NCBI GenBank assembly: GCA_002633005.1
Contig: NMRA01000158.1
Coordinates: forward strand, 622,433-686,432
Length of the DNA: 64,000 nucleotides
Source: Phoronis australis
Lineage: Eukaryota > Phoronida > Phoronidae
Direction of reading: 5' to 3'
The notes beneath the pieces are model-generated. The model saw only the letters and a list, made by a program, of their open reading frames with translations, did no database searches and was not told the origin of the DNA. The number at the start of each line of letters is the position of its first letter. Position 1 is the stretch's first letter. This document shows, piece by piece, positions 12,201 to 27,200 of this stretch. Both the position numbers and the translations under genes were made by a program.

Positions 12201-15200
12201 TTTTTTCTCCTAAGGTTCATTTATAAATGCACGCGTATAAATTTGTAATTTTTGTCGAAATGAAACTTTACACAATACATGGGCCAAGCGAAAAAACAAC
12301 TGCCAAGTCACGCCTGCATTCCAGAAAACTTACGGGTAATTCGAGAGTATTTGGTCGAGAAGTAGCACCGAAACCAGACAGTCCCCTTGGCAACGTAGCT
12401 GACGATCCAGGGATGACGGCACCGAATGAATTGGAGCAGGAAAGGGGTTTCTTGCAGCCAAATGTCCACTGCAGCTGTCCCGCACACTGCGGTTGGCGAG
12501 CTGCTCGCGGTTGAGACAGGCCAGCTGTAGCAACTTGGGGAAACGTATTGACCCAGCTGAAATACACAGTGCATATAATAGCCTTATTCGATATGCGTTT
12601 TTCTAAACATTTTTACAAGAACAAAGAACTTCAAAGTCCGGGACACATTCAGGATTGCTATTTCTAGTAAGACCTAACCAATTTAGGATACAGCATGGCA
12701 GAAAAGTGGAATTTTGCTTTCTGATTTTTTCCGTATAAGATACGTAGCATCAAATTAATGTTATAGTTTTGTACGAAAGCTACAATCATACAATATGTTG
12801 AAAAACTGGAAATTCACAGCAATGTTTTACAGTATGGCAGAGTAGTGAAACTGTATTATTATTATTTTTCCAATGAAACATAATTACCGTATTCGCCGTA
12901 ATAACCGCCCAGGGCGCTTAATAAAAAAGTTTGTTTCGGGGGGTGGTTATTATAACACACGGCCGTTGAAACTCGGTCTCCGAAACGGGTGAAATCGGAA
13001 GCTAAGATTCATCGTATTTATGCTCTGTAACGTATTTGGATCTATGAAAGACTTTCTACAAAACCATGGTGCATTGCTATCAAACTTTGCTGCTAAATTA
13101 CGATCATTTTACAGAAAATTGTGCTGAAATCCCAGGGCGAAAACTCGCCGACTGCCTGACTCGCAATCGTCGATATGGTGACTTGAATGCTTAAATAAAA
13201 ATACTGTAACAGTTTTGACTCAAAGCAAATTACCTGAAATCCTCCTCAAGTTTTCCAAGTAGCGTCCCTAAGATTTTCAAGTTCCCGTGGAGTCGGGATC
13301 ACGGCAGGTTTAAGTACAAATCTGTGCTACATCGTGCCATCTACATGTATGATCGGCAACATGAGAAAAATGTCTGAACGGACACACATGTTGTCACGTG
13401 ACGTTTGTTTTGAAGTTTTCTGTGTTTGTGAGTAAGCGAGCGTGTGCGTGTCACCAGAGTTCATTTGCCAGAGCAGATACCGTCTTCAAGAAGGCATCGT
13501 CTTTCTAATACCAAACTATTTGCCAAATTTCATTTAAAAAAAAAACAAATTGCCATTAAGAGGCACAGCAGTAGTCGAATCCCGTCCATCTGTTGTCTAG
13601 TTAATAGTCATATTCTTGCCAATTTCGGATCTTGCAAAGGGTTCACTAAGTACAGCCGCAGATGTGAAAAATGTCACTAGGAGGCACCACAGTGGTTGCG
13701 TTCGTCCGAAAATTCATGCCAGTCAGAGCCGTGGGTACCACTACAGATTTTAAATATCTATTTGCTGCAATCATCACAGAACAATTTTTTGAGCCACAAT
13801 AACTTGTGCAAACAAAAGACAAACACACGCTTTTCAAAACCTTATTGAAAATTCTGCGACTACAACACGACCACTGTCACTCAAAAGAAAACCTGACATA
13901 CCTTTTCTTTTTTGGATCCTGTGCAAACTTGGGAGGAATTCTTTGCCACAATTTCTGGATCTGCTGCTTCCATGACAAGATCAGTTTCTTCCCTTTCTCA
14001 CTAAACGCCTGTCAACACAAACGAATTAGTGACAAAACAGATTTTTTTATTTCATAAAAATCCACAACATCAATGTTTACTACACGTTTTTTTTCTTCTG
14101 GTTTCAGTATCTTCGTAACACAAAGCTGCATTCCATAGACCCAGGACATTAGTCTGCACTTGCAGCAAGACATCTTCACTTATGTAACCATAGATTATTG
14201 ACAACAGATTCGCAACTCCCAACATTTTCTTGCGTACTATCCTAGAGGAGGCGCCACTCTCCTAAATTACAAATTTCAGTTCCCGGTTAGTGTTTAGTGA
14301 CGGGAAATTCTCACATTTATTTTACTGTCCAGTACAACGAAAAATACTTTCGCTATTGAAATGCTGTTCTAAGTCTTCCAATAATAGAACTATTGTTACT
14401 GTGAGTACTTTTGGCACCTGACCACACAACAACCGACCATGATTAGCAGACGACGTACTTGCCGAAAGTAAAACTTTTTAATTTTGTCAGGTGTCGCTAG
14501 TGAATAATGACGTCACAGCTTATGTGTAAGATCACAGATTTCATCCAATGAAAATATACGGAGTTGGCGGTCCATGTACAATAGTCTATGGTGTAATGGA
14601 AACAGTGAATTTTATCCCATAATGCAACTTCCTAACCTCACCGACCAACCACTTCTGTGGCCATCATTTTGCTAGGCTACGCTATTAAAGTCTCGAGTTA
14701 CGGCTCCAGACGCACACAAGGTTACCATAGTAACATGTCAAAGACTGAAAGTAAGACAGCCAACTAGCCATTTACCTCATGATAGATACACTTGTCCAGC
14801 AACTGTAAGTACATATTGACACACTCAAAGTCAGGCCTGCTGCTCACTAGGAGTTGAGTGCACACTGAAACAGAAAAGTAAGGAGGACTGATATACGGTG
14901 CATAAGACATACGCAGGCCGCTAAGCCGGGCACATTGTACCAGACACCTGAAACCATTATTCACTTATTAATACTACTCATAGAGACATACACACAAATT
15001 AAGACCGAGTTGAGGAGCTAGAGACCTGCATTGAGGAACTAGCAGTGGGCTAGTAGTGGGCTCAAGTGGGATTTTGAACGTACAATCTCGTGAACAGGAG
15101 GCAGACATTAAACCCACCAGGCCACACTGCCTCCTCTGGGTACAGAGCAGACAGACTAATATATTTAGTCTAGTTCACTTTGGTGACGAATTTTGCGATG

Positions 15201-18200
15201 TGAAGCCCAGAAAACGCATCCAACTACTGAGTAATGAAGGTCACAACAGGTTGAAAGCAATTTCATAACTAGGAGTAGACTAAAGCTTCTTTGGCCGGAA
15301 GACGCGTTCAAAGTGGTTTTAATGCTCCATTACATAATGTTATTTTCAACATACCCTTTCCCAGGACTTTAGTAAACTGGCCTGGAAGGTCTCGTTCGTC
15401 AATTCTGTCCTGGTCGGTGGGAGACAGTGCTGCCGTGCAAGTTTCCCCAAGAGCACCATCTGGTGGCGTAAATGACTTGATAGGGGTTTGGATGACGTTC
15501 ATCAGCTCCACCAAAGCTGCTTTCAACTGGGTTCCCTCCATCACATCCTATGATCAGCCACAGTAAATCTCGATTATGGTGTACACATATTCTCATATAC
15601 TCAAAGACATCAGCCCATCGTAAGTGTATAATAGCTTTTACAACAGAGCTCAGAAACGCTTAGCGATGGTCCATAATTATCAATATTTCAAATGTATACA
15701 AAATAAATGCTGTAGCAAGCCCTCTCCCTACTAAATGAAGGTTACTTTAAAAAAACATTGATTGTCTTCTCCTTGCAGATAATTTTCACCACCAGTTTCA
15801 ATGTAGGCTGGCCATTAACTCTTCCTCCCAAGGCAAATTTTTTTAATGTGCTTTCGAAAATGCTGATACTTATGAATGATATCACACACATGCCATACTT
15901 TCAATAATTCAATAGTTTCTAGTATTAAAGCATGCGACACAAATTTAACTACTTTGTTTCAGCACAGTCCAATGAGAAATTCTTATTAACCCTAAATATT
16001 ATACGATGAGCTGTTTTCATCCTTTGTAAGATTCCAATGTTCAAATTATAGACTGATGTTCAAGGTGGGATGCCATTCATCAATAGATGGAAATTAATAT
16101 CATTAAACCTTGATTCTAATTTACTGCTAACTTCACTACGAGAATACACGAGAAGCACGTGAAGATATGATGAGTCATGAGCAAGTAGACTGCGATGCTG
16201 TTTGTACGAGCTTTACCTGACCATCCATTGTAACCCACCCCGAGTACGATAGGTTCTTTGTGACGTCAATCTTTTCAATGTTTTTTTGAAAACTCTCCCG
16301 TTCTTTGAAATATGACACATCAGATCTGCACAAGCATCTCACATAATCTCTCCCGTTTGTTAGCAGTTCGTTAGATGTAGTATCAAACTTTACACAATCA
16401 TAATCACATCGATGGCTATGACTTAGAAGCAAATTTGTTTGGCCATGTTTTTTATGATTAAATACTCTTTAATTTTCTTTTAATCACTTTTGCTGTTCAC
16501 AATGAAGTACAAAAACTTACTATCTTTCAACTCATTAAAAAGTTCACTGTAAGGCTTTTCACACCATGTAAATAAAAAATTTACACAACAGCAAATTATT
16601 ACAAAAAAATCGAAGTAACTACAGAAGACAGAGTGCCAATGCATAAGTAGTTGAAAAGGCAACAGACAAAATAAATAGTTAGCTGGGCAAACTACAAACC
16701 CTGCACAGACTCAAATTCAAATTTCAAAGATCACGCAGCACTGTGGGTAAACTCAACCGATTCACATTCAAGAGATCGGGAAATGTAAAATGAAAGACGA
16801 AAAGTAAATCACCAGTTTCATTCTTACAAAACCTTACAAAAGGTGTATAGGAAGGCCATTCAAATGGGTTTCTGATGGTTTTTTCAGGTTTCATTCCAAA
16901 ATCGTTTAAAGCCCAAACATGAAAATTGTGAACGTTAACCTTTAGAGTCAATGAACCTATAACATTACCATGACAGGCTTCCATTTCACAGGCTATACGT
17001 AAGGGCACTTAGTGTTATCTGCAGCTGCTACTATGTATTCACCATTTCAATTTACAATAATTATCAAATATTATGCGTCATATGCAAACTAATAGCTAAA
17101 TACTTGGACAATAGACAATTCGATTTCTTTAACAACAACCAAAATGTGAATCAAAAGTAAACAAACAAATTAACACCAATTTTACAACCGGGTTATAGCG
17201 ATACATTTTGAAGGACAACATGGCCGGCATTCGAGAATCATTCCTGAAGTGATGAACAGGAAACTCAGGTCACGGAAATAAACTACATTAGTAGACGATT
17301 TTGCAAAATTGTATTCAAAAAGTTCCAGACCAGAAATAAGGAAAGCAGTACAGGTTGTTACATATTTTCAAGTGATAACACCTTTAACAGCTTTTCTTGT
17401 TGTGCCAACAGAATGAACAAAGAAATTGCTTGCAATTGATAGCAACCAGACCAACTTTGTAAGGGTATGCCTGCACTATCAATGCTAATGTGTTTTTCAT
17501 TTGCTAATGCCTTGAATAATCAGTCATTTTCTATCATGGTATGGCAAAGTTTGTGATACATCCTGTGTGGTGTCATTATCTCGTTCATTATTTGTGTTTC
17601 AGGTCGTGAGCAAGATGCTAGAGTCTTGCCAACAAACATTAAATTCTTGAAACCGTTTTGATAACGATTTGACGAAAAGATGTACAGCACAAGTCTTAAA
17701 TTTGGGACAAAAAATATTTGCTAAAATTGCCAATTGTCTCATTATCATAGACGTCTTATGTTGCAGCTTTTACATGATAAGATTTCATTAGGTGACGACT
17801 GATCTGAATAAATGATGCTGACAACAAAATAAGTGTTTCCGTTTCCGTAAAAAGTATTTTTTTCCAGAAAAATTAGACAAAATAGAATTTGACCTGTTCC
17901 ACAAATTGTGACCTCAACTGAGTATTTTTTAACCTGCACTATATTGATCAATCCCTGAACATTGCAGTTTACATCACCATGACAACAGACGAGCACTGCA
18001 GGCTCACCAACCAGATAGTGACGAAAAATTGAGCAAGACGCAAAACAAAACTACCATCAACTACTTTTCATATTCATAGGAAAGTGACACAAATGGAAAC
18101 AATCAAACAACCTGCATTTCTCAAACGGTCGTTACCAGTGCATGCAACCATGTTTGGAAGAAACCAAAGACCACGATAAGAGGATATTGCGCCATTCGGT

Positions 18201-21200
18201 AACTGTCGCTAATTTGCGCATGAACTTGCAATTTACGCGAGCCCAACCAGTCAAGAGCTGTCGCAGCCCAGAGAAAAATCCTATCCGTTTATGTTAGAAA
18301 GCTATACTGCATTTGTATTGTATTGCATTTCGTTGTGAACTTGCGTGTATTCAAGGCAGTCCTGTACAGCATTGTTCTTATAGCAAACATAACTTTGAGA
18401 GGGTAAAAACACAGTCTTACTTCAAAGTAATACAAAATACGAATGTAGCAGTTGAAGTAGCTGAAAATAATAGCAAGAAGTGTCAACTTGCCTTATTTCA
18501 CAGCATCATGTTTTTGTGACAATTGCAAAAATAAATCGAGAATAATTCTCTCTTGCCAAAGTGAGAAACAGAATGTCCCTAGGCAATAGTACCGTTACCT
18601 GAACAGCACTCAATATACATATCAACACACAGTACAAGCCAAAAGTATTCCGAATCAATGACCCATCATGCCAGCAGCGAGAAAGCCAAATTCATACTCA
18701 GAGTAGCAGTTCCTTATGACTGAAAACGAAGGGGATTTAACGGGAAAACTAGCCAAGAGACCAAGCCACACAGTAATAAGAATTTTGCCACAATAATATT
18801 TATTACCACTCGCTTTTGCTAATAACAGAATAAGCCATCATGACACAGAAACAGAATTCTATCTGATTACTTTTGTCATATACTGCAACCACCACGCAGA
18901 TTTCTACACGGTACTGTACCTTCTCTAGCTCCTTCAGCGTAGTGTACCTCTCTTTCAGCTTGGCAATATTCAGAATAATCTTGTGCCTTGCGCCTTTAGT
19001 AACATTCTGCGGTAAAAATGACTTAGTATACACAACCAGTACACAAGAGCACACAACTCGCTGGATATCTACTCAGCGAGTCACACTCTCATCAGAGTAA
19101 AAACGGGCCCGTAATATTGCATAGTATTACATATCTGGGATCCAAGGTGTCTTGGGCAATGCTTAATTTTTACTCAACACAAAACAATTGCCAGGAAATA
19201 TTTTGTTTAGTATCAATTCCTTTAATTCATACATCTGTTATACTCAGCTAATAGTGTACAGGACATGTAATACTGAAAACTGTCTTAATAAATCTACGAT
19301 AAAGTAGGGTTTGAGCAGAAAAAATTCACTTACAACAAACTTTTTGTTGTGGATAATTGGAACGTTTCCACCCTCACCTAAGATGAGGGTGAATTTTATT
19401 TGCTAAAATTTACAAATACTGTGTATTTTTGCATTTTTCATTTATACACGGATCTTTCTAAAAGTAAGCCGAAGTATATATCTGATACTCCAGAAACAAG
19501 ACAAAGGAGCAATATTTGAACACACACGCATTGGATGACTTTAACATTTATGCAACTGTGCCTGCCATAAACTTTTAAAGTTCCACAGATTAACATAAAA
19601 CTTTAAAATTGGGGAGGGGGTCAGAACGCTAAGGAAGCTTCAGGTGAAAACATGTCATTCTAATTTGAGTACTTTACTTATGGCACTGTTCTCATTTTTC
19701 AAGTGCATTGTGGGACAATCGTCGACTCGTAGACATTAGTTGATATCACATATATGGACGTGTAACCAGATTTATAATTTGCATATTGTCGCCAAATGTT
19801 TTCGAGACAACAACCATCCCACAAAGCATTTGAAAAACGTCAGTAGTCGCACAGATGAAATCCCCTGAATTGCGCTCGATGAGTATTCTAACGTGACGTC
19901 ACGTACTTGCTTCTCCAGGCCCTCCTCTGTCAGGTTCAACATTTCCTCGTAAGTCATGTGTTGAAACATGGATGCGTATTTATGAAGACGTAGGCACTTC
20001 AACCATACAGGCACATCTGCAAGAAAAAAATTGTTCACCATCCTTCATTAAAAACCAACAGAAACAGCAGCAGCAGCAGTACGATTCCTTAAAAATAATA
20101 GCACACAAGTCACCAGCTGCAACTACAGTACATGCCAAAAGCATTCAAATAAAATGGCCCTGAATTCTCCGTCATGTCAGCTGGGCGGAACCCAAAATCA
20201 TCGTGAGTGTACCTTTCCCTTATAACTAAGAATGAAGAGGAATTGCCAGGAAAGCTAATAAGGAGGCTCAGTCAGTCTACAATAGCAATTTACTGCATAG
20301 TGGTTATTATCAGTCATATTTTATGTTAACGGAGTTAGCTGTCATGATTTCGTCTCATTACTTTTCTCCAGTACTGTATGCACTACAAGCAGACCCTCAG
20401 CCCTTCATAACATTTGCTTTTAGTAAAAATGCTTTTAAATGTAATTTCATGATTAATGACACGACGATAAAAACATTGTGAAATGTGATGCGTAATGGTT
20501 TAACGCCAAAGGTGAAATCATGTGCAGCGTTCTCCACAACAAACAATTCAAACTCCACAAGAATTACAAACTTCATGAACATGTTGGAAAATACATGTTA
20601 GAAAATCCATGTTCATACCGTGAGAGGTTAGTACCTAAATTCTTGGAATTAGTACACTGAACTGGAGCGAAATTATCCAAAACGCCTCGCATTTTTGGAA
20701 GCCTCAAAGTCACGTGCCATTCAAAGTAGAGAATGGTTAGTCATGTGACTAAAATTCACAGGTGCGCGCACAATGTTCACTTCTGATGAAAAACTGAACA
20801 TATGAAAATAATCAAGGTATCTGGAATTGTGACACACATCCAAAATGTCCTGTTTTTCTGAAAAATTACTAGTCTTCTATAAGGTCAAATTCACAGAATT
20901 GTTTTTCAAACAATATGCAGGTTCGTCAAACTTGCCGTTACTTTGACGAGCCAAACTGAGTTGTAAGTTGTGGAGAACACTGATGTTCATATTCTTCATG
21001 AAACAAGGCCAAGAGTATCTAAAACGGGTTTAGACAATTCTATGTCACATAAGCATTCACTTGGAAACCAAACATTCAACAAATTGACACTTAAACTATA
21101 ACTTTCTGTTTTTAGGAACATTATATTTGTACTGGTAGGAAGAGCTGGTTAACAAGGCCATCAAAATATTCCCACACTTATCACCAAAAGACTTTCCTAA

Positions 21201-24200
21201 AAATACAAATCCCACACATAAATACTAAAAACTCAAGAAAAGGTGCATTTGTCGCAAATCCAATGAATAAAGGAATAAATTCATGTGACTCGTCTCAAAA
21301 CTTTAATGACCAAGACAACGGCCAGTTTACCTTCCGTTCTCAACGCACTAATAATACCCGCCACTAGTATAATGATCAATACATGGAGTTGATGTGTCAG
21401 CAAGACATTGATTTCATCTCTAGGTTGACTTCATCTCACCTTAATCTGAACCAAATAAGCAGAGAACAAAGACAACACCTCAAGGTGTGAGTCACAATGC
21501 TGGAGTCAACATGACTCACACAGCCAAGTATCCGTCAATTCTTAGACTTTGCAAAGAAATAATTACCAAATTACCCGGCTATCTTCCTATGAATAATCAA
21601 AAATCATCAAATGCTTCTTACGGTAATGCCAAGCGTCCAATACACAACATGGTAAAAACAAAGTAGAATTGGTCTTAGTTTATGTAGGACGGAAAAAATG
21701 TCCAAATTTGGCAAACTTCGGAACATCATATCTCAGAAATGGCTAATTGGAATCATATGAAACTTTTAGATAATATGGTTTATGCATTGTTCTCCAAAAA
21801 TACTATAGAGCATCGTTTTCAAAATGCTCCACTTTTTTACAAAGGGTTATAAAGAATAAGACTTATCACTTTCATGAAAAAATTCTAAAGTGGCATGAAA
21901 CGAAAATTAAACGATATTTCAGAAACTTTAAGTGTTATTGATATCTCATCTTGGAACATTTACAGTAATCAAATAAAATTTGATCGTGATATTGACACCG
22001 TTGTTTTGCTATCAATGTAAGTTCCTTTTACCAGATTTTACTAAAAAGACATGGTCACGCGACCCAATTAATGACAAATGTTTAAAACTGCAAAAGGCTT
22101 TGAAAATCAAAAGGTCAGAATATGGCCGACAAAGATTAGCCACGGACTTGGAATCAACTGAAACAACTGCACATAAATAATGCATTTAAAGAAATGTTAT
22201 GGACAACAGCAAAAAAATGAAGCTATACATTCAAGAATACAGACAGTATTTTCATATATTTAGTCACAACTCAAATCTTCAATTAAATTTGTATTTTAAA
22301 CCAGTCGTTTACGTGAAATAATTTTGATTGATGGCAAAATAATTCAGTGTGTTTCCATAACTGTTCGATAACGTTTTTTGCAATAAATCTTAAATCTTCA
22401 AATATTACCATTTGTACAAAGTTGTATAAATAGTGTTACAGGTAAAAAATTAGAAGCAAAACTTCTCAACAAAACCTTCGCTGTTTCCACAAACTATTGG
22501 CAGTAACTACTGCCCTTTAACTAGAAGAACCTAGCAGTACATCAGTACTCTTGAAGTACACGTTTCCTCCTACCCATTTCTGTTGGGAATTCAGATGAAA
22601 TTCAAAATCCCTATTCCAACACATGGGGTTCCTAGCATGAACAGGTTTACCAAAAAGAATGGGAGGCGACAACACAACGTCCAGTCTGACACATATTTCT
22701 ACTTTCATCCAGGGATAACCATGTAGAATGAAGGCCCTTACCTTTCATTCCACTACCAGGCATTGCGAAGCTATTCTTGATGACCTGAGGCTCCTCCTGG
22801 TGCGAGTCGCTGCCACTACCAGACGAGGCCACGCTGCTCTGGGGGGACAGCTGTCCATGTTCGTACTGCAGGGAGTGCGAGCGCGATGACCGACCGCTCG
22901 GCTCCGTTGGATCAGACTTGTTGTCAACCATGCCAGGCACATTCACAGGTGGGGTGACCGAGATACTGCGGCGCAGCTTCTGGTGGCCAACAGGGGGCGG
23001 ACTGGAGCCTAAAACAGTACACGTGACGATAGAATAGATACATATCAAAAAACAAGAGTAACTAACGCAAAGAGCCGACTTGGGTGTACCGTGTACACTG
23101 AAAAAATAAAGAAACAAAGGATGGTCATTTTGTCCCATATTTTCATGGTAGTTGGATGAACCCAAAAATCAAAAATCAGTTGTGCCGACTCTTACCATTA
23201 GAAACACATGGGACAAATTTCATAAATCTCCGTCGAAGAACATGACAGATATTAAGGCAGATATAACGACAAACTGTCACCAGGGTGCACCACTGTATTC
23301 CGTCCAAAAACCAACACCAGTCGGGCTTTCGTTAACAGCAAAACATAACTTAAATTTTATAAAGAGCCATCACAGAATTTGCCTCAGTCACACCCTCCTT
23401 AATATAAACACATATGCGGACATCAAAAACCGATTTGGAAATAATAAAAATGACTACTAGGAATTGTAAAATACAGAAACATATTTGCAACAAATCATAA
23501 AATTCTGCCAAAAAACTTTGAAGATACACAGGCTAACAAAAAAAATCCCCACTAATGAACACAGCAGTAGTCGGACCTATACAAAGATCATTGTCATCCG
23601 TCATCAGCTTCAAAGAAACATGTAATTATGCTCAAGATCAGAGCTTGTACCAAATTTTAGAAATGGACAACATCGGCTACCCCAAATTCAAGAATTACAA
23701 GAAAGGTGGAAAATTACAGCAAAATCTCATTAATTTCAGACAAAAATAATTTGTTGGTCTTTCTTCCTTTTTCAAAAGATTCATTGCTGTGAATGGCAAC
23801 AATTTCTCAGACTAAAAGCTTTGGTACAGATCTTTAATTATGACGTATGATTTCACTTAACTTTCATGAAAAAATGAAAAAAAATTATGACGTAGCAATT
23901 ATTTGGTGTTACTTATCTTTCACGAAAAAATGAAGAAAAAATTCACGTGTCGGCCATGCAGCATCCTAAACAGTCAAAACTTTACCGTACCCTTTCTGAA
24001 TTCCGTTGAATCGGCAACTTTCTCATCTTTTTCTCAGACTTTGCTGATACAAAACGCAGAGTACGGCATTTTAGAAATACGATGAATGCCAAAATTGCCC
24101 ATGTCCCAATTATCAGAATCAAGAAAATTCCAGTTCAGCTTGAAATTCAATGCCCCAAACTTTAGAGGCTATTCCTAACTGGAGCCTCAATGACTACAGA

Positions 24201-27200
24201 CACAACTGATTTTTGTATATTGTTTGTGAAATCGGTTCTCCTTTATCACATTCACCAAACTTCCCCAACACCTTGCACTGCCACCCATTCTCCTTTGTAA
24301 GGTCAAAATCTAACAAAAGAGAAGAAGTAATTACCCCCAGACAGCCTTAGTAAAATCAATGGCAATCACAGACAAGCTGTGGGGTCAGTTGTCACAACAC
24401 AGTTCTTAATGTTGTGGTTCACTGGCATCCTATACCAATATGGATTCATGACCAACATGGTGTGGTCAAGCAGTGTCATATCCTAACATCTAATTATAGG
24501 ACAGGATCTCGAATTTTTGGTTTAGAGAGAAGGGGGCATTTCTTCACAAAACCATAGTCATCACAGTATGCATTACCTACTTACCCAATGCTCCTGTTTT
24601 TTCCAAAACAGCAATTTTTTGGTAAAACAAATTTTAAAGTGTTTAATCATAAAGAACGTTAATGATATTATATGACACCACAAGAATTGGTTTTATGAAT
24701 GGATTCAAACCACAACTTCAGTGAATGTTGGAAAGGATTCACATTACTTCAGAGTGCAAAGTAAATATATAGTCAGGGTCCTCACCCACCTTTATAGTGA
24801 CTCTAATCACTGATTAAACGAAATTTTTGACTTGAAGAGGAGCATCTTGCATGATTTTTAAATATGTTTCAGAGGGTTACATGGTCAATTTCGGCCCCAA
24901 AATTGAGGCATCAAAGGCCGTGTAGAGGAATCATTATATGTAGTATTCTCATGCAAAACCAACATTCATCAGAGACAATGCTACCTTCGTTGACAAGTAC
25001 TTGTCAAAAGAAAACACTTACGTTGGCTATTAGAAATCTGGGACGTGAAATTCGATGGCGCTGAGTAGGTCGTGTGAAGAGAAACGTGTCTGCCATTGGT
25101 GCAACTGCCCGCGTCGCTCTCTGGAGTTCCATTGACAGACACGTAATGGGCACTATCGGCTGTGTCTCCAGTGACAGTGTTCGCATCCCACCAGCCATTC
25201 AGTCGACTGCTCTGTCCTGCAGCACCAGTGAACAGTGGCCCCGCCACGCCGCCACTACTGCTATTACTACTCAAGTCGGCTGTGGCCAGGCTGCCAGTTT
25301 GGGACGGGTTGAAGCCATTTTCAGCATACTGAGATCCCAAATGGTAGGGCCAACGACCATTATGCAGGCTTTGCTGGTAGCTCTCCTCCAGCTGTGACAG
25401 CCACTGATGCAGTGCTGACCTCTCTTGGTTGTTGAGGGCAGGATGGATGAGTGAGAAGGACAACAGCTGGCGACTCTCCTCAATATGGATACTGTTCTTG
25501 ATGGAGTGCTCCAAGATCCTAGGGATCACTCTTAGGTATTCCTCCTTCGCCTCCATATTGCCAGCTCTCAGCAGCGGTAGGTGGCTCAGCAACTGGTTGA
25601 CAGCGCCCTCTTTGGGTAGATTACACAGACCAGCCACATACCCTGAAAACAAACAAGCTTGTTCACATTACATGCATTAAGCTACATCACACCAATATAG
25701 GAGTTTGTTATTTAGACTAATAGTTTACACCTGCCATAGTTGCTGACCTGAATGCAAGGAAAAGACACTGAAATTGCTAACATGTCAGTGTCTAAGACCA
25801 ACAATAAGGGGTTGATTACTGACCAGCATATCAACAACAGCTGTTAGGCAATATTGAATTTTCTTGATATTTGTCGTTCACCATGTTTTCTCAAACATCG
25901 GACACTACGTAACTCTTGATTTGGTAAGAGTCCGATCATAGGCGGATTTAGGGGGGCCCAGGGGGCCCGGGCCCCCCTTGTCTGCCGCAAAAAAAATAAA
26001 ACAGCAAGAGTGTAGGGAAATGTTGAGTTTATTAATTAACCCCGGTNAATTAAAATTACACGGCTGAAACAAGATTTAAATGAGTGCAGTTTTAGTGTTT
26101 GGGAGGTGGGTTCAGATCCAATTTCAAGTGTCAAATTCGGAACACGGCGCAATCGTAACTGAATTATGGCTAAGTATAGGCTCTCCTGCGATATCTCAGG
26201 CGACCAGCAGTGGCGCTGAGCACTACGGCTCCATTTCCGTTGTCTGCTCCACTGTGCAATAAAGAAAATTACTTCAATTTTTAAAGAAAATGGAATCTTT
26301 GCGATGATGAAAAAACAGAAGGTGCTGGTAAGATGTCAATTTTAATCGAAGCCTTAATGAATCACTCAGAAACTCATAATTCTCTCTTTGTCAAACCTTA
26401 ACTTGAGACGATTTCCAAAGCAATCGCGTCGTTATTGCCAACACAAAAAATGGATTTGGGCTTTTGGGCAACTGAAGACTATTTTAAATACAACAAATTT
26501 GTTACGAACTGATTGCACAAAATATAAAACATGTAATAAGCATTCAAAAAGAAGGTTTCGCGCGCAAACGCTGTGAACCATAAACAAGTACGTCTCTTAG
26601 TATCAAATTAGGAGTTAAATCATGGTGGTGCAGTGGTAAAGCACGCGCGCTGTATCCGCCAGGTCATGAGCTCGAGTCTGTGGTGCTTGCAGTTTTTCCT
26701 GTTTGACACTTTCTCCGTTTTTTTTGCCTTTTTTTTTCTTGGACAATATTTCGGGAATCAAGGAAAATGATTTTTAGAGGAAAAAACAGAAAAATTTCCT
26801 GCCCTCCTCCATTCGGTGCTATGCGCATCTACAATCGTGCTTTGAACAAATGTTTACAGACAAAATGTTGGTACCCCCTTGTGATATCCTAGATCCGCCA
26901 CTGCCGATATTGTCTATTTTTAATTTCATAATTACTGAAGCAAACTGGAGAATTTTTATCATAGGTATAGTGGACACAGACCGTTATTTTTTGAGAATCA
27001 GTTGAACATGCCTGACCAGTTACCAATCATTTTGAATCGCCATCTAGTGTTTTGGAATAGCATGAAAATAGAACATGAACTGAACAGTGCTTCCTACAGT
27101 TTATTGATGCACACTGCTGGTGAAGCAAGCCATAACAAACACTGTGTTGGTACACTGAGTCACCATGACAACAAGACACCATTGAATGCATTAACATTCC

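Noticed and set aside
12268-12574. Several overlapping frames on both strands around 12.3-12.6 kb
   Set aside because: Only the minus-strand frame entered in phase 2 from exon 8 fits the Smaug gene; the others are shadows of that exon.
15291-15566. Plus-strand frame at 15.3-15.57 kb
   Set aside because: It is the antisense shadow of Smaug exon 6.
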